DNA from: Microplitis mediator
Lineage: Eukaryota > Arthropoda > Insecta > Hymenoptera > Braconidae
Reading direction: 5' to 3'
NCBI RefSeq assembly: GCF_029852145.1
Contig: NC_079971.1
Span: forward strand, 10,645,697 to 10,709,696
DNA length: 64,000 bases
Numbering within the stretch: position 1 is the first letter of the stretch; every line of letters starts with the position of its first letter. The notes under the pieces are model-generated. The model was given only the letters and a program-made list of their open reading frames with translations, did no database searches and was not told the DNA's origin. A program made the translations under genes and the position numbers. Shown in pieces: positions 1-15,345 of this stretch.

Positions 1-1033
1 GGTATTCTCGAGTAGAAGCCAAACATTTAAGATAGTCTGGGAGGGAGTCGAAAAACACGTCAACCGCTAATCGTTGCAACTGATTGGTTATTGCCGCGCG
101 GTCTCCCTCAGGGATGGAGGATTCTATTTTTCGAAAAATCGCTCTCAATCTGTAGAAGAAACTTTCTACAGTTTCGAAAGTACCCTTCTGGATGGTAGTC
201 AATTTGTGGAGGTAGATTTTTAGTGGATCTCCGGTACGGAAATTACTTCGACGAATATTAATTAACTCTTGTAAGGAGTGTATTTCCATCTCCTGAAGGA
301 ATTGACGAGCGCGACCTTTTAATTTATTAAGGGCTCAAGCGACAAAAGGCCTCCGATTTGCTTCGAGGACCATGTGAGCTATTCACTTAGTTTGTAATCA
401 AACTCTTCGTAGCTCACTCCACCGTCACCAGAGAATTCCGGAAGCTCATCAGACAACTCCCGGGACAGATGATAAGTCCACCCGTCCCAGTGGTCTCTTT
501 TGTCATAAGCCGCCGTAGTGTTGAAAAAACGAACGCCTAGGCCCTGGGGTGGTGGAGGATCGTTTTGAATTACGTCCCCCCCCTCCATTTCGATTTTTTT
601 CATGTTGGTTGTCGTCTCCATTTGGATGTATATCAGCATTCTCCCTCGCATTAGGATCAATGACCCCCGCTCCATTGAGATTATTATTTCCAGTCCGAAC
701 CATTTTTACGGCAAAACTAGTGTAAATTATTCGAAAGAGAGACCGATCTGGAGAAAAAAAAAATTCGTTGCATTAGGATTTTTAATGCGATGATTTTGTT
801 TTAAGCTTCGAATACAAATCGGGTCGGGCACGTACGTTAGAAATTATTTTCGGCTTAGGACTTTCGTTGAGGGTTTTCTTAGAGTTACGGTCTGTAGACG
901 TGGAAGTCAGTGAATCTTCTTCCCAATAACGCGTTTCTATTAGAGGTTGATGGTATACTCTACCCTCCAAATAGTCTTGGTACAATTTTTGTAATTTGAA
1001 ACGGCGACCCGCACGTCTACTTTTTCTTACCAT
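1..1033 (-). pseudogene. Degraded Ty3/gypsy-like gag (5' part), cut by window edge
   Basis: Reading the minus strand from about 1033 to 1 gives gag-like pieces in changing frames. An N-terminal basic piece (1033-782, starting MVRKSRRAGRRFKLQKL) is followed by overlapping pieces 703-379. A capsid-like stretch from about 366 to 1 contains LNKLKGRARQFLQ and a later FETVESFFYRLRAIFRKIE; this order (LKGxA, then a ValGlu-Ser-Phe-x-Arg block) is typical of Ty3/gypsy capsids. A TGA near 330 sits where a Trp is expected. The frames do not join, so this is a pseudogene, and the rest of the element lies left of the window. Family assignment rests on the capsid pattern only; no zinc knuckle or pol is visible. 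Confidence 0.5.
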
Positions 1034-1572
1034 AAGGTGAGTTCACTGAGTGAGAATTGGTGCTGGTTAAGCACCCAACCTCCACGCGGTGATTCCCCAA
1101 TTCACTGCCGAGATGTGTTAGCCAAAGCACCAACTCAGCTAGTCAAAAAAAATAGGCAAAAAAGTCGTTCGTGACCAACTTTATTCAATAAATACCCTTA
1201 ATTTCGAGATAATATTGCATATATATTACATATATTGTTATCGATATATACAAAAACCCAAAAATGTTGATAATTTTAAAAATACATATAATCCCAAATA
1301 AATTGAATATGTTTCGAACTAAAATATCTAAATTTTATAGGGGGATCCGATAGTTTAGTGCCAACTAAGCGCCCAATTCGAAACGAAGACGTCGAAGGAG
1401 GACAATCAAATTACAGATAGGAGTTAGCTGACAGCAACGTGAGTGCATAAGCACCTGTGCAGGTAAGTATAAGTCAACGGTTACCAACGGGGTAAGATGG
1501 TCCGACGACGGGATACCATCGGCTTATTCAGCAGAAAAGGTAGGAAGGTCACCTTTATTTTAATTTATAAAT
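1034..1572 (-). other. Probable leader of the degraded gag element
   Basis: Non-coding, upstream of the gag remnant on the minus strand. Two related motifs of about 25 bases lie at about 1067-1093 and 1360-1385 (minus strand TTGGGYGCTTA, then GCAC). They resemble LTR/primer-binding-site junction copies, but I could not define an LTR. A GCAGGTAAGT splice-donor-like word is at 1459-1468 on the plus strand. Confidence 0.25.
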
Positions 1573-2617
1573 TTATTTATAATAATAAAATATTAAGAAT
1601 AATATTTTAATTTTCAGTGACTGTCGTGAGGAAATATGAAGCGGGGTCGGATTATCGCAGCAAGGAGAGTCAAATGACTTCTTAATAAATAAAGAACTTC
1701 TATGAATACGTGTCTGACCACACCCAAAAAGGATTAAAAAAAAAAATTTATAATGTTCCGAAATTTTGAATTTAACAAAGGAGAAAAAAAAATTTTTGGA
1801 AATTTTTAATTTTTCTTCCAATTTCTGGATCGAAGAAGAGAGAATCGTTCGTATCCCACCACTGCCACCAAAAATCAGCTCTGTTATGTCCGGATTTGAT
1901 TCATTAATAATAATTAACTATTGGAAAAGGTCGCGAGGGCCTCGGTGGGAGGCACCGGGCAAACAGGGTGATTCTCCTAGAGGATAACCTCTAGGTTTTA
2001 TTTTTATTGTGAGCACACGAACGATAAACCCCGCAGGGGCCTCTCTGTGTATCGATGCAGAATTTGGATTTTTATGCGTTAAAGAAATTGTTAATTTTAC
2101 CTACCTTTTGGTGTGAGACTGCTTACTTTAGAAGGTTGGCCTTCGCGACGTGTCGAACTGGAATTTCTGTGAACGGCAATCGATGGTCTTTGAACGAAGA
2201 TGGTTTGGTCCAGGAAAAAGGAACGTGGATCTTAATATTAGAAAATAATCGAATATACCGGTTTTCCCAATGATAATTGTTTATTCAATATTAGCCCGAT
2301 GGGCGCGCCGTACTCAGTTCCAAAGATGTTAGATTGTACTTATCACTACGGTTCTGTTCTTTCACTTAAAACTCTAATGATTGCACTTAACTATTAAACT
2401 TAATTTACAGGTTTTACACTTTGAAATTATTGAGTCTTTGCTCATATGAGTTCGGTATGAATCCCCGACTCTAGCAATTCACTCGGACGAGAATCACTGT
2501 TTATTAGGGTGTCCGTTATTTCCCAAATCGATTTTTATTTACCGATCGCCCCCTGAATCTTTAGTTTATGACCTAAAAAAAATATCTAACACAAACAGGC
2601 TCTTAATTTTCACATTA
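1573..2617. other. AT-rich intergenic or TE-derived sequence, nothing assigned
   Basis: No ORF here has recognisable motifs; the open stretches at 1766-1987 and 2055-2273 are short and show no family signature. A GC-richer patch at 1930-2060 with the palindrome CTAGAGGATAACCTCTAG may be an LTR remnant. Confidence 0.3.
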
Positions 2618-2632
2618 CCCTCGCGGTCCTGC

Positions 2633-2870
2633 AACCACCGTGGAACCACCGTGGAACCACTGTGGATCCACCGTGGTTTCGTGACATTTCACCACAGTTG
2701 ATCCACAGTGGATCCACAGTGTATCCACGGTGAATCCACGACAAAACCACGGTGGATCCACAGTGGATCCGCAGTAGACCCATTGTGGATTCACCGTGGT
2801 TTTTCCGTGGATCCGCCGTGGATCCACTGTGGATCCACAGTGGTTTTGCCGTGGTTTTACCGTGGATTGA
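2633..2870. repeat. Left subterminal cluster of GTGGATCCAC-type palindromes
   Basis: About 20 imperfect units of 10-13 bases alternate GTGGATCCAC, GTGGTTTCAC and GTGGAACCAC, separated by NG or NN. Because the units are nearly self-complementary, both strands stay open for long stretches and give repetitive spurious ORFs (HGGSTVDPPW-like), which should not be annotated as genes. Confidence 0.85.
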
Positions 2871-3734
2871 CGCGAGATCTTGACATGAATTTTTCAGTTG
2901 AAATAGTGATAAATGAAGACGTTTCTAAAAATCTAACTCGAGTAAAAAAATTTTTTCCGTAGTTTTACCGGATGAAAACGTAAAATGAATTTTTGTACGC
3001 GTGTAATTCAAATGGAAAAATAGAAATTCATTGAATCTCATTAAGAACTGAGATATAAAGCTGTGCTTTGAAGGGAATTTTTTTTTGCCTAAAAGCAGTT
3101 TTTTCTTTGGACCACTCTAGTATGTATAAATAATAGTGATACTTTACATAATTTTTTTATCGACTTAATTAACCTAAATTTTGATGCAGCAATCATAAGA
3201 CTTTTTTTTTGTCCAACTTTCTGTAAATAATAATTAACGTTACTTCGTTGATTTTCAACAACCTCACGAATAAAATTATCTATAACATTGTTTTGGAGTG
3301 ATAACTTTTACGTAATTTTATTGATCAATACCTGAAAACTAACTAGTAATTTTATTCAAACACGATATCAAATTTTGCAAAGCATGTAATAATTAGCTGA
3401 TTTGCTCAAAAAATTCTGTGGACGAAGTCTTTCGAAATTCAAAAAATTTTTATCCCAATTTTCTTTTTAATTGTGTATTTGTTAATTAACAAAATTTGTA
3501 AAAATGAAAGTAAACAATAAAACCTCGATAATTCTTAATAATTAATTAAAGAATTAATAATTCTCTCTCTGAGATAATAAAATCATTTGTTTAAGTTAAG
3601 AAAATATTTATTTAATAGACAAATAAATTATTTTGCAGTGCCAACAACCCCAAATATTAAAGCAATATATTATTATATCAACTCTAATAAATATTACTTA
3701 GACACAAAAAAATATATCCATTTAGAATAAATAA

Positions 3735-3738
<4 letters not shown>

Positions 3739-3814
<76 letters not shown>
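3739..3814. repeat. (TA)n microsatellite
   Basis: About 38 near-perfect TA dinucleotides, ending in ATCTATATATTTG. It lies in the core of the 2618-4691 element. Confidence 0.95.
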
Positions 3815-3816
<2 letters not shown>

Positions 3817-4437
3817 ATATATTTGTTCGAGATTAATGAATATATATTTAATCCTAATGATTATTGATTTAAAAAGTTATGATGCTAGGCAGCAGCAGCG
3901 GAAGTAGTTCAGTGCTCACCACTAGATCGCGCCCACCTTTTGTAGTGTCCCTGGTAAGATACTTATTTCAGAAGTTATAAGTTCTGATCTTGAAGCAATC
4001 ATGGAATGCGTTACTCGCTGAATGTTAGCAGAGAGATAATAATCCATTTTTGATAGTAATACAGAGGTATCTTGTATTACACTATGACATTAATGTTTTC
4101 TTGAACTATTTTTGTCAAAGTACAAAAAAATAAATTTTGAGGTGAGACCAAAATATACATACGCGCTTTCGCGCTAAGGCATGTGAAAATCGGTTTTCGG
4201 TCACTTACTATCAAGCCAGCAAAGATGAATCTAGTTTATAGTAAATTTAATTTTTTAAGACTTGTAGCTTCACATCGTAATTCAATTGTAGTTTCACTCT
4301 CGAATTTTTCATTTTTTTTATTTGATAGTTGGTAAAATCTATTTTTAGTTAGCGCTTATGTATTAAACGGTATAACTATACCATAAAAGTACGTTGAAAA
4401 CGTACTGCAAACACGACAAAAAAACCATAAAACCACT

Positions 4438-4672
4438 ATGAATCCACGGTGAAACCACCGTGGTTTCACCGTGGATCCACTGTAGTTTTACCGTGGATCC
4501 ACCGTGGATCCACCGTGGATTTATAGTGGATTTATAGTGGTTTCACCTTGGATCCACGGTGGTTGCACCGTGGATCCACGGTGGATAAATGTCACAAAAC
4601 CACGGTAGATCCACGATGGATCCACGGTGAAACCACGGTGGATCCACGGCGGATCCACGGTGGATTTATTGT
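4438..4672. repeat. Right subterminal cluster of GTGGATCCAC-type palindromes
   Basis: Same unit as the left cluster, in a similar number of copies, ending just inside the right terminal inverted repeat. It creates the spurious plus-strand ORF at 4548-4754. Confidence 0.85.
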
Positions 4673-4694
4673 GGTTTCAAGACCGCGAGGGTTA

Positions 4695-5189
4695 AACATG
4701 CCCAAATCATTTTATATTTCCCATTTAAATAATATGGGATTTTTAGACTTTTGACTCTTAATTTTTTTTCTCAGAAACAAATAAGAGTAAAAATTTGATC
4801 AAAGCATATTCTGATAGGAAATTAATCGTTCTACAAAAAAGTTCTCTTATGAATTTTCGATAAAATAACTCCTTCAAAAGTTATTTAACGTTAAATTTGT
4901 GTTTGTTATCAATTCTATAATATTTTTAATTCTACTTTCATTTTTACCGTTTTTGGCTAAAAAATCGTTGAAATAAAAGATAATTGTTATTATCACTAGA
5001 GTACCGATGATCATTTATGTGGATTTCATGGCCTAAACAGAAAATCAAGGGAAAAAAAACATTGTTTTATGAGAAATAATAGAAATAACATACCTTTCCT
5101 CATACAGACGAACTTTAAAATGAATTCATGGAAAGTGATGAAATAAACTTAATACATTATAGACAAAGGAGTTATTACATTTGTATTTG
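4695..5189. other. AT-rich non-coding, nothing assigned
   Basis: No coding signature and no clear repeat boundary. It lies between the TIR element and the hairpin below. Confidence 0.4.
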
Positions 5190-5406
5190 TTCATTTTTTC
5201 GATTTGAATATGTTTTTTTCACCGATAATCTTCATTTCTTTGATCAAAAAGATCGATTATCGAAAAAAGTTGAAAAAAAAAAAATTTTGAAAAAAAAATT
5301 TTTTTCAAAATTTTTTTTTTTTCAATTTTTTTCGATAATCGATCTTTTTGATCGAAGAAATGAAGATTATCGGTAAAAAAACCACTTTCAAATCGAAAAA
5401 ATAAAC
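5190..5406. repeat. Large imperfect inverted repeat (hairpin)
   Basis: Left arm about 5190-5290 (TTCGATTTGAA ... CCGATAATCTTCATTTCTTTGATC ...) is mirrored by the right arm about 5300-5406 (... GATCGAAGAAATGAAG ... TTCAAATCGAA), with an A/T-run centre. It probably marks the middle of a foldback or MITE-like element whose ends I cannot fix; the 5128-5376 ORF is a by-product. Confidence 0.75.
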
Positions 5407-6171
5407 CAAAACCGAGAAACTACCAATTATGGTGATTTATGACAAAATCGATAAATTTAAAGCTTCGGGGCACTAAGAAAGAAATATCGCAGCGATTTGA
5501 AATTTCCAGGGTTTTTTCAGGACACTTTGAGGTTGAAAAAAAGTCGAAGATATCTTTTGTTCATCCGTTATATTCAAAGTTATAGTATGATTTCCGAATA
5601 TCCTTAAATTTGTGAATTTTGACCTGTTTTTTACCGAACAATATCGCTTTAAAAAAAATTATTCTATTAAATGCCACTAATTTCGCCTTATAGAGAATGT
5701 TTTCCAGTTTACAAAACCCTGCTTCCATTTTCTGTACGACCAATACACCCGGAGTTATTGATTATCAAAGCCAAAATGGACTTTTTTGCTTTGATCAATG
5801 ATAACTCGGCGCCAAATCGTCGAAAAGACTTTTTAAGGCCACCAAATTAAAGGGCATAAAATTTCCGAGAAAAGTCAGACAGTCGGATTATTAAAAAAAA
5901 TTTATTGTCGCCCATAGAGGTATTGAAAGACCAGCAAAAATTTTGAAAATTTTTTTTTCGTTGGTTTTCTCATGATTACTCCGGAACCGTACATGATAAA
6001 AAATTTTGAGGTCCAGATCTAAAAACTAGAAGCTTGAGGCTACAATTTGCTTTTTTTAGTTTTTTTATACGACCATTTTTCACCGAGTTACAGCATGTTG
6101 AAAATCACCTAAAAATTTCGGATTTTTTTTCTATCCCTTAATTTCTGTGACCAGTGTATATATATATATAT
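5407..6171. repeat. Decayed repeat related to 11980-12512, ending in (TA)n
   Basis: The stretch from about 5750 to 6156 matches about 12118-12512 in order and wording: GATNATCAAAGCCAAAA, then CAAATCGTC, CATTTTTCACC and AGTTACAGC, ending just before GTGTATATATA. Both copies stop at a (TA)n tract (6157-6171 here), which suggests one TA-targeting element family. No coding potential. Confidence 0.6.
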
Positions 6172-9234
<3,063 letters not shown>

Positions 9235-9257
9235 ATATATATATATATATATATATA

Positions 9258-10395
9258 CAGGGTGATTCAGAATTACCTTCACAGCGAGAAAATTTGAATA
9301 AAGGAGACGATTCTAAGCATAAAGTTCCTTAGCCATTTTTCAAAATTCTCAATAGTTTTTGAGTTATTGAAAATCTAAATTGACCAATCACAGACATGCT
9401 TTGAGATTTAAAAAAAATAAAAAAGAATAATAAATAAGTTTGGCAACGCCGCAACAGTAAACTTCAAGTTATACACTATTTATTTAATTTGTCATAGAAG
9501 AAAAACAAAACACACAATTACAAGATAGAATATATTCGTATATTTTGTTTTATCTTTTCTCTTTCTATAGAAAGAATTATTAATGGAAAATAATGCTTTG
9601 ATTGAAAATAAAGCTTTTGGAAATTCGAAAAAAAAAAAATTACAGATTTTTAATTATATGATGAGCAACCCAGATTAAAAAAAGAAAATTATTATTTTAG
9701 AATCTTTTATTTCGCTAGCGAGACCACCAGCAAGACCACCAGCCAGATGGTCAGCAAGATCACCAGCAAAATTCTAAGAAAGATCACCAGCAAGACCATT
9801 AGCGAGATAGTCAGATAGCTAATCGCCGAGAAAGATCACTTGGAAGATTTTTAACAAGACAATCCGCGAGATCTTTAGAAATATGTTTAGTATGAAGTAC
9901 AATAAGCTTTTAGCAATGTCTTGAGCGAGACAAAGCAAGCGAAATAAAAGATTCTAAAATAATAATTTTCTTTTTTTAATCTGGGCTGCTCATCATGTAA
10001 TTAAAAATCTGTAATTTTTTTTTTTCGAATTTCCAAAAGTTTTATTATCAATAAACGCATTATTTTCCATTAATAATTCTTTCTATAGAAAGAGAAAAGA
10101 TAAAACAAAATATACGAATATATTCTATCTTGTAATTGTGTGTTTTGTTTTTCTTCTATGACAAATTAAATAAATAGTGTATAACTTGAAGTTTACTGTT
10201 GCGGCGTTGCCAAACTTATTTATTGTTCTTTTTAATTTTTTTTAAATCTCAAAGCATGTCTTTGATTGGTCAATTTAGATTTTAAATAACTCAAAAACTA
10301 TTAAGAATTTCGAAAAAAGGCTAAGGAACTTTATGCTTAGAATCGCCTCATCTATTCAAATTTTCCCGCTGTGAAGGTAATTCTGAATCACCCTG
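9258..10395. mobile_element. Foldback element A (1.14 kb, TA target)
   Basis: It begins CAGGGTGATTCAGAATTACC and ends with the exact inverse, flanked by TA. The two arms match over about 450 bases each, so the whole element can fold into one hairpin. The central loop (about 9715-9950) has a loose repeat of AGCAAGACCACC. No transposase. TA duplication and CAGGGTG termini fit a Tc1/mariner-type non-autonomous element (inference). It sits in (TA)n on both sides. Confidence 0.8.
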
Positions 10396-10424
10396 TATAT
10401 ATATATATATATATATATATATTA

Positions 10425-11497
10425 GGGTGTCCCAAAAAAAAAGAATATTTTTTTTTTTAACGTCTTATAGACTCAAAAGTTACTTCATATTATAAATAGA
10501 ATCCTCACAAAATTTCAGCCAGATATCTTTAAAATTGAGCTATCACGGAGGGGGGTCCCCTTTCCCATTTAAAACACACGCGAAAATTTTTCATTCTAGT
10601 TTTTCATTATTAAGGCTATGAAAAAATTTTTTTTTTCAATTTCGCCTAGTATGATTTTGTAGGAAATTAAATTTTCTACAAAAAAGTGCTGATGCATTAT
10701 ATACGTCAAACGAACTGGGAAAAAGTTACGGGGCTTCAAAAATCAACAAAAATTTAGTTTAATCAGTGTTTAATTTTTTATATTATTTTTCATTTTTATT
10801 GACTCAAAAATTTTTTTTTTCAATTTTTAACGAGCACGCTCTTGTAGGAAATTTAATTTTCTACAAAAAGTATGTGATAACATATATACGTCAAATGAAT
10901 AAGAAAAAAGTTACAGGGCTTTAAATGTCGACGAAAAATGAAGTTTAAAAAATATTAATTTTTTGAACTAAAATGAACTTCATTTTTCGTCGACATTAAA
11001 AGCCCTGTAACTTTTTTCTCATTCATTTGACGTATATATGTTATCACATACTTTTTGTAGAAAATTAAATTTCCTACAAGAGCGTGCTCGTTAAAAATTG
11101 AAAAAAAAAAATTTTTGAGTCAAGAAAAATGAAAAATAATAAAAAAAAATTGAACACTGATTAAACTAAATTTTCGTTGATTTTTGAGGCCCCGTAACTT
11201 TTTCCCAGTTCGTTTGACGTACATAATGCATCAGCACTTTTTTGTAGAGAATTTAAATTCCTACAAAATCATACTAGGCGAAATTAAAAAAAAAATTTTT
11301 TTCATAGTCTTAATAACGAAAAACTAGAATGAAAAATTTTCGTGTGTATTTTAAATGGGAAAGGGGACCCCCCTCTGTGATAGCTCAATTTCAAAGATAT
11401 CTGGCTGAAATTTTGTGAGGATTCTTTTTATAATATGAAGTAACTTTCGAGCCCATAAGACGTTAAAAAAAAAAATATTCTTTTTTTTTGGGACACC

Positions 11498-11498
<1 letters not shown>
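10425..11498. mobile_element. Foldback element B (1.07 kb, TA target)
   Basis: The termini are GGGTGTCCCAAAAAAA and its inverse, flanked by TA at 10423-10424 and 11499-11500. The arms are near-perfect inverted repeats meeting near 10965-10980. Each arm itself contains two related blocks (TTTCTACAAAAAG ... GTCAAACGAA), so an earlier duplication preceded the foldback. Non-coding. Confidence 0.85.
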
Positions 11499-11534
<36 letters not shown>

Positions 11535-11536
<2 letters not shown>

Positions 11537-12509
11537 GTGCTCCGTTTGAAACGAAGATTTTTTTTTTCGTTCCCCATCAAAATTCTTGTTCTACATGTAA
11601 AAATAAAAATTCAGTGAAATTTTGAGCTCTTAATAACAATTCTAAGAACTAGAACAACGTCGTTGAAGTTTTCTCATGCTAAAAGCATGTAAATTTTGAT
11701 TCTTTTCTTTTTATCGAATAAAACTCAGCCCCATATTCACGTATCTTATCGGTTCAAAGTTTTCTTGGAAGAGAATTGTATGCTCTTTGAAAAAGCCTGT
11801 ATGTACTTAGCACTACCTTCAACTACAGCCCTCGTGGAAGCCTTGAAAGTCTAATTTCCTACGAAATTAGTGGTTTTTTGTTGTTAACTTGTAAACGGTT
11901 GACTTTTGGGAAAAAAAGTAGAAGAAATTGTTTGTAGGAAATTTAGACTTCTACAGAAAAGTTCTTATAAGTCAAACCTCTAAAATCAATATTTAAAAAG
12001 ATAAATGAACTTTAACTAATTAAAATTCAAAATTTTAACGAAATTTTAATGTTCAATACTATAAAATATATTCAGTTATCAACTTATGGTAAGTATCAAT
12101 TAATATATATTTATATCGATGATCAAAGCCAAAAGAATCATTTTCTGCTTGAAGGCTGATATCTCTGCGACAAATCGTCCTACGAGGTTAAAAAAAACCA
12201 AATTGAAGCTGAATAAATTTGCTAAACGAACTATGCATTCGTTTAGTTGAAAGAATTTTTCCGCGGTCCGTGGGCTCTTCGGAAAAAAAAAGAAAATTTA
12301 GAAATTTTTTGTCTCGCGGTATTTCTCATGTTTGCGCAATAACCGGAGCTTTTAAAAAATTTTGAAAAAAATGCACCGAAACTAGAGATTTCAAGCTGTA
12401 AAATACTTTGTTTTTAATCTCGATACGATCATTTTTCACCAAGTTACAGCCTTCCAAAAATCACTAAAAAATTTATAAAATTTTTCTGCTCCTTTGATTT
12501 TTTGCATTA

Positions 12510-12512
<3 letters not shown>
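11535..12512. mobile_element. TA-flanked element C, non-palindromic
   Basis: The left end GGGTGCTCCGTTTGAAACG matches the left end of element D. The right end (…TTTTTGCATTAGTG before TATATA) matches the repeat that ends at 6156. The two ends are not inverted copies, so C looks like a chimera or two half-elements joined. No ORF. Confidence 0.5.
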
Positions 12513-12596
<84 letters not shown>

Positions 12597-12597
12597 C
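12513..12597. repeat. (TA)n microsatellite
   Basis: About 40 TA units with a single TAC interruption, between elements C and D. The ORF at 12494-12700 is an artefact of it. Confidence 0.95.
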
Positions 12598-12599
12598 TA

Positions 12600-13623
12600 G
12601 GGTGCTTCGTTTGAAACGACTATTTTTTTCTTTTCGCTCCCATCCCGAAATTTTGTTGGAAGTACTCCAAAAAAAATTTCCTGAAAGTTTGAGCCCTTAA
12701 AATTAATATTAAGTACTCGACCACAGCGTGTGAAGATTTTCCATTTAAAATACACGTAAACTTAGGTTTTTATTTTTTAAACTTCTATAACTCCGCGGAA
12801 TTTTATGATATCATCTCACCCAAAGTCGGGATTTTCTCAGAATTAAATGTACTACAAAAGTCTCTAGTGTCGCGAAGTCGTAACTCATACGGGTGGGGTA
12901 GTACGGACCGCTAAACCGAATTTTTTCATAGAATTCTTGTTTTTTCTCTCATTATCTTATAAACAACAAGACCTACAGAAAAACTGCGAATGACAATTTT
13001 ATAGAAAATTTAATTTCCTACAAAAAAGGTCCTTAGCACCGAATCACTCAGATTGATATTTTCTGAGATATTAGTCAAATAAAAAATCAATACTTTCTAA
13101 GATTTGATTTGACATTTTAAGGGAATTCAATGCTACTTAAACTTTACTAATTAATATCTCAGAAAATATCAATCTGAGTGATTCGGTGCCAATGACCTTT
13201 TTCGTAGGAAAATAAATTTCCTATAGAATCATTTTTTACAATTTTTCTGTAGGTCTCGTTGTTTATCAGATAATAAGAAAAAAACAAGAATTCTATGAAA
13301 GAGTTCGGTTTAGCGGTCCGTACTACCCCACCCGTATGAGTTACGACTTCGCGACACTGGACACTTTTCTAGTACATTTAATTCTGAGAAAATCCCGACT
13401 TCGGGCGAGATGATATCATACAATGCCGCGGAATTATAGAAGTTTAAAAAATAAAAACCTAAGTTTACGTGTATTTTAAATGGGAAATCTTCACACGTTG
13501 TGTTCGAGTACTTAATATTAATTTTAAGGGCTCAAACTCTCAGGGAATTTTTTTTGGAGTACTTCCAACAAAATTTCGGGATGGGAGCGAAAGAAAAAAA
13601 ATTGTCGGTTCAAACGAAGCACC

Positions 13624-13624
<1 letters not shown>
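12600..13624. mobile_element. Foldback element D (1.03 kb, TA target)
   Basis: It begins GGGTGCTTCGTTTGAAACG and ends in the inverse (CAAACGAAGCACCC), flanked by TA. The two arms of about 500 bases are near-perfect inverse copies, with the centre near 13105. Non-coding, same general design as A and B. Confidence 0.85.

Positions 13625-13626
<2 letters not shown>

Positions 13627-13680
<54 letters not shown>
13627..13680. repeat. (TA)n microsatellite
   Basis: TA repeats with one TACATA interruption. This is the right end of the chain of TA tracts and elements that begins at 6873. Confidence 0.95.
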
Positions 13681-14189
13681 TTATCGATAATAATTTTGTT
13701 TGTAGTATTTTGATAATTTATTTCCACGAAAATCTTTTTAAAACCAACATATTATTTTTGGTGAGCTTACATTAAGTTTTATTCTCATCCCTACTAGATT
13801 GCTCTTAGATGCAAAACTCCTTGCAACAATACTTTTCTAGACAAAATCAAATCAATGTGGGAATCAAAGAACTCTGGCTCGAAACGTTCTGTAGAAGAGT
13901 CTCTCTACTCCAAAGCATGTAATAAAGGAGAGAAGACTCTAAATAAACCTCAAACTCTGCACACGACGGATTGCGAAAAATCGAACAAAGCATTAAAAAA
14001 TACATACAATGGTGAAAACAGGGATGATGAAGCGGGGGATTTATTGCGTTCAGAGGTATGCGATGTTTTGATTTATTGGTATAGACCGAAGTTTTGTACC
14101 TATTAAAACTGCCAGGGAACATATTAGGGTAATAAATTTTTTATTTTCTTACACCAAGATGAATTAAATAAATAAAAATAGAAACTTTC
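13681..14189. other. Unassigned; short ORFs on both strands
   Basis: Overlapping opposed ORFs at 13847-14122 and 13855-14106 show no known motif and probably reflect chance. This may be the left terminal region of the OTU-transposase element that follows. Confidence 0.3.
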
Positions 14190-15345
14190 CCGTTCCGACG
14201 GCATGACATGACCACTAATAACACTAAACACGAACCTACTCCTAGTGACTAACCTTATAGTAATTGTTAGCTCCGGAATTTTTTATCTTGGACTAAAAAA
14301 ATTTATTGACATGACTGACAGCTTGACAACAAGTACTGATGACATTGTGCTCGAACCAACCCCCAATGACTACCCCTGTGGTCATTTTTAGTTCCGGAAT
14401 TTTTATTTCGAAAGAAAAATCCAGTGACAAGACTGAGAGCTCAAAAGCTACCATTGATGTCACTAGATTCGAACCTACCCCTAGTGACTACCCTCATGGT
14501 CATTTTTAACTCCGGGAATTTTTATTTCGGAAAAAAAATTGGTGGACAAGACTGACAGTTTGACAACAAGAACTGAAGACATTGCGCTCTAACCTACCCC
14601 CAATGACTACCCCTGTCGTCATTTTTAGCTCCGGAATTTTTATTTAGGACAAAAAAAATCCAGTGACAAGACTGAGAGCTCAAAGGCTACCACTGACGAC
14701 ACTAGACTTGAACCTACCCCTAGTGACTACCCTTCTAGTAATTGTTAGCACCGGAATTTTTTATCTTGGACAAAAAAAATTGATTGGGTGACAGTGACAG
14801 TCTCAACCCTCAATGACGAGCACAGTGGTCAGTTCTAGCTCTGAAATTTTTATTTAGGAACAATAAAATTCAGTGACAAGCTTGATAGGTTAACAGCGAT
14901 CACGGATGACACCGGACGCGAACCTACCCCTAGTGACTACCCTGATGATCATTTTTAGCTTCGGAATTTTTCGTCTCGGAAAAAAAGAATCCAGTGACAA
15001 GACTGACAGTTTGAAAACAACTACTGATGATACTGGAGTCGACCCTACCCCTAGTGTCCACCCTTGTCGTCATTTTTAGCTTTGGAATTTTTATCTTGGA
15101 AAAAAAAATCCATCCACAAGACTGACAGTTTGTTAACAACCACTGATAACACTGGACTCTACCTCACTCCTTGTAATCACCCTTTTTGGTCAGTTGTAGC
15201 TCTGGAATTTTTACTCTGGAATAAAAAAAAAACAGTGTTAAGTCTGAGAGCTCAAAAGCAACCACTGATGACATTAGACTTGAACTTACTCCTAGTGACC
15301 ACCCCGGTTGTCAGTTCTAGCTATGAATGTTTTTTCTATTTTTAA
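14190..15345. repeat. Tandem array of ~120 bp units (about 9-10 copies)
   Basis: The anchor word (C)TAGTGACTACCC recurs at about 14242, 14363, 14484, 14603, 14721, 14811, 14931, 15052, 15171 and 15292. The spacing is 118-121 bases apart from one 90-base unit. Units also share TCCGGAATTTTTATTT, a run of A, CAGTGACAAGACTGA and CCACTGATGACACTAGA. Odd and even units differ in a regular way (TAGTGACT against CAATGACT in the first copies), hinting at a ~240 bp higher-order unit. It lies directly upstream of the OTU gene and could be subterminal repeats of that transposon. Confidence 0.85.

Larger units (their letters stand above)
2618..4691. mobile_element. 2.07 kb non-autonomous TIR element with palindromic subterminal repeats
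   Basis: The ends are inverted copies of CCCTCGCGGTC (2618-2628 and 4681-4691), each flanked by TTA (2615-2617 and 4692-4694), which fits a 3 bp TTA target duplication. Inside each end is a cluster of short repeats based on GTGGATCCAC. The core (about 2870-4400) is AT-rich, has a long (TA)n tract and no transposase. A TTA duplication is known for PIF/Harbinger elements, but the termini alone do not prove that family. Subterminal repeat clusters often serve as transposase-binding sites; that role here is inference. Confidence 0.7.

Noticed and set aside
2615..2962. Repetitive proteins of the HGGSTVDPPW type
   Set aside because: Translation of palindromic subterminal repeats; both strands give similar peptides.
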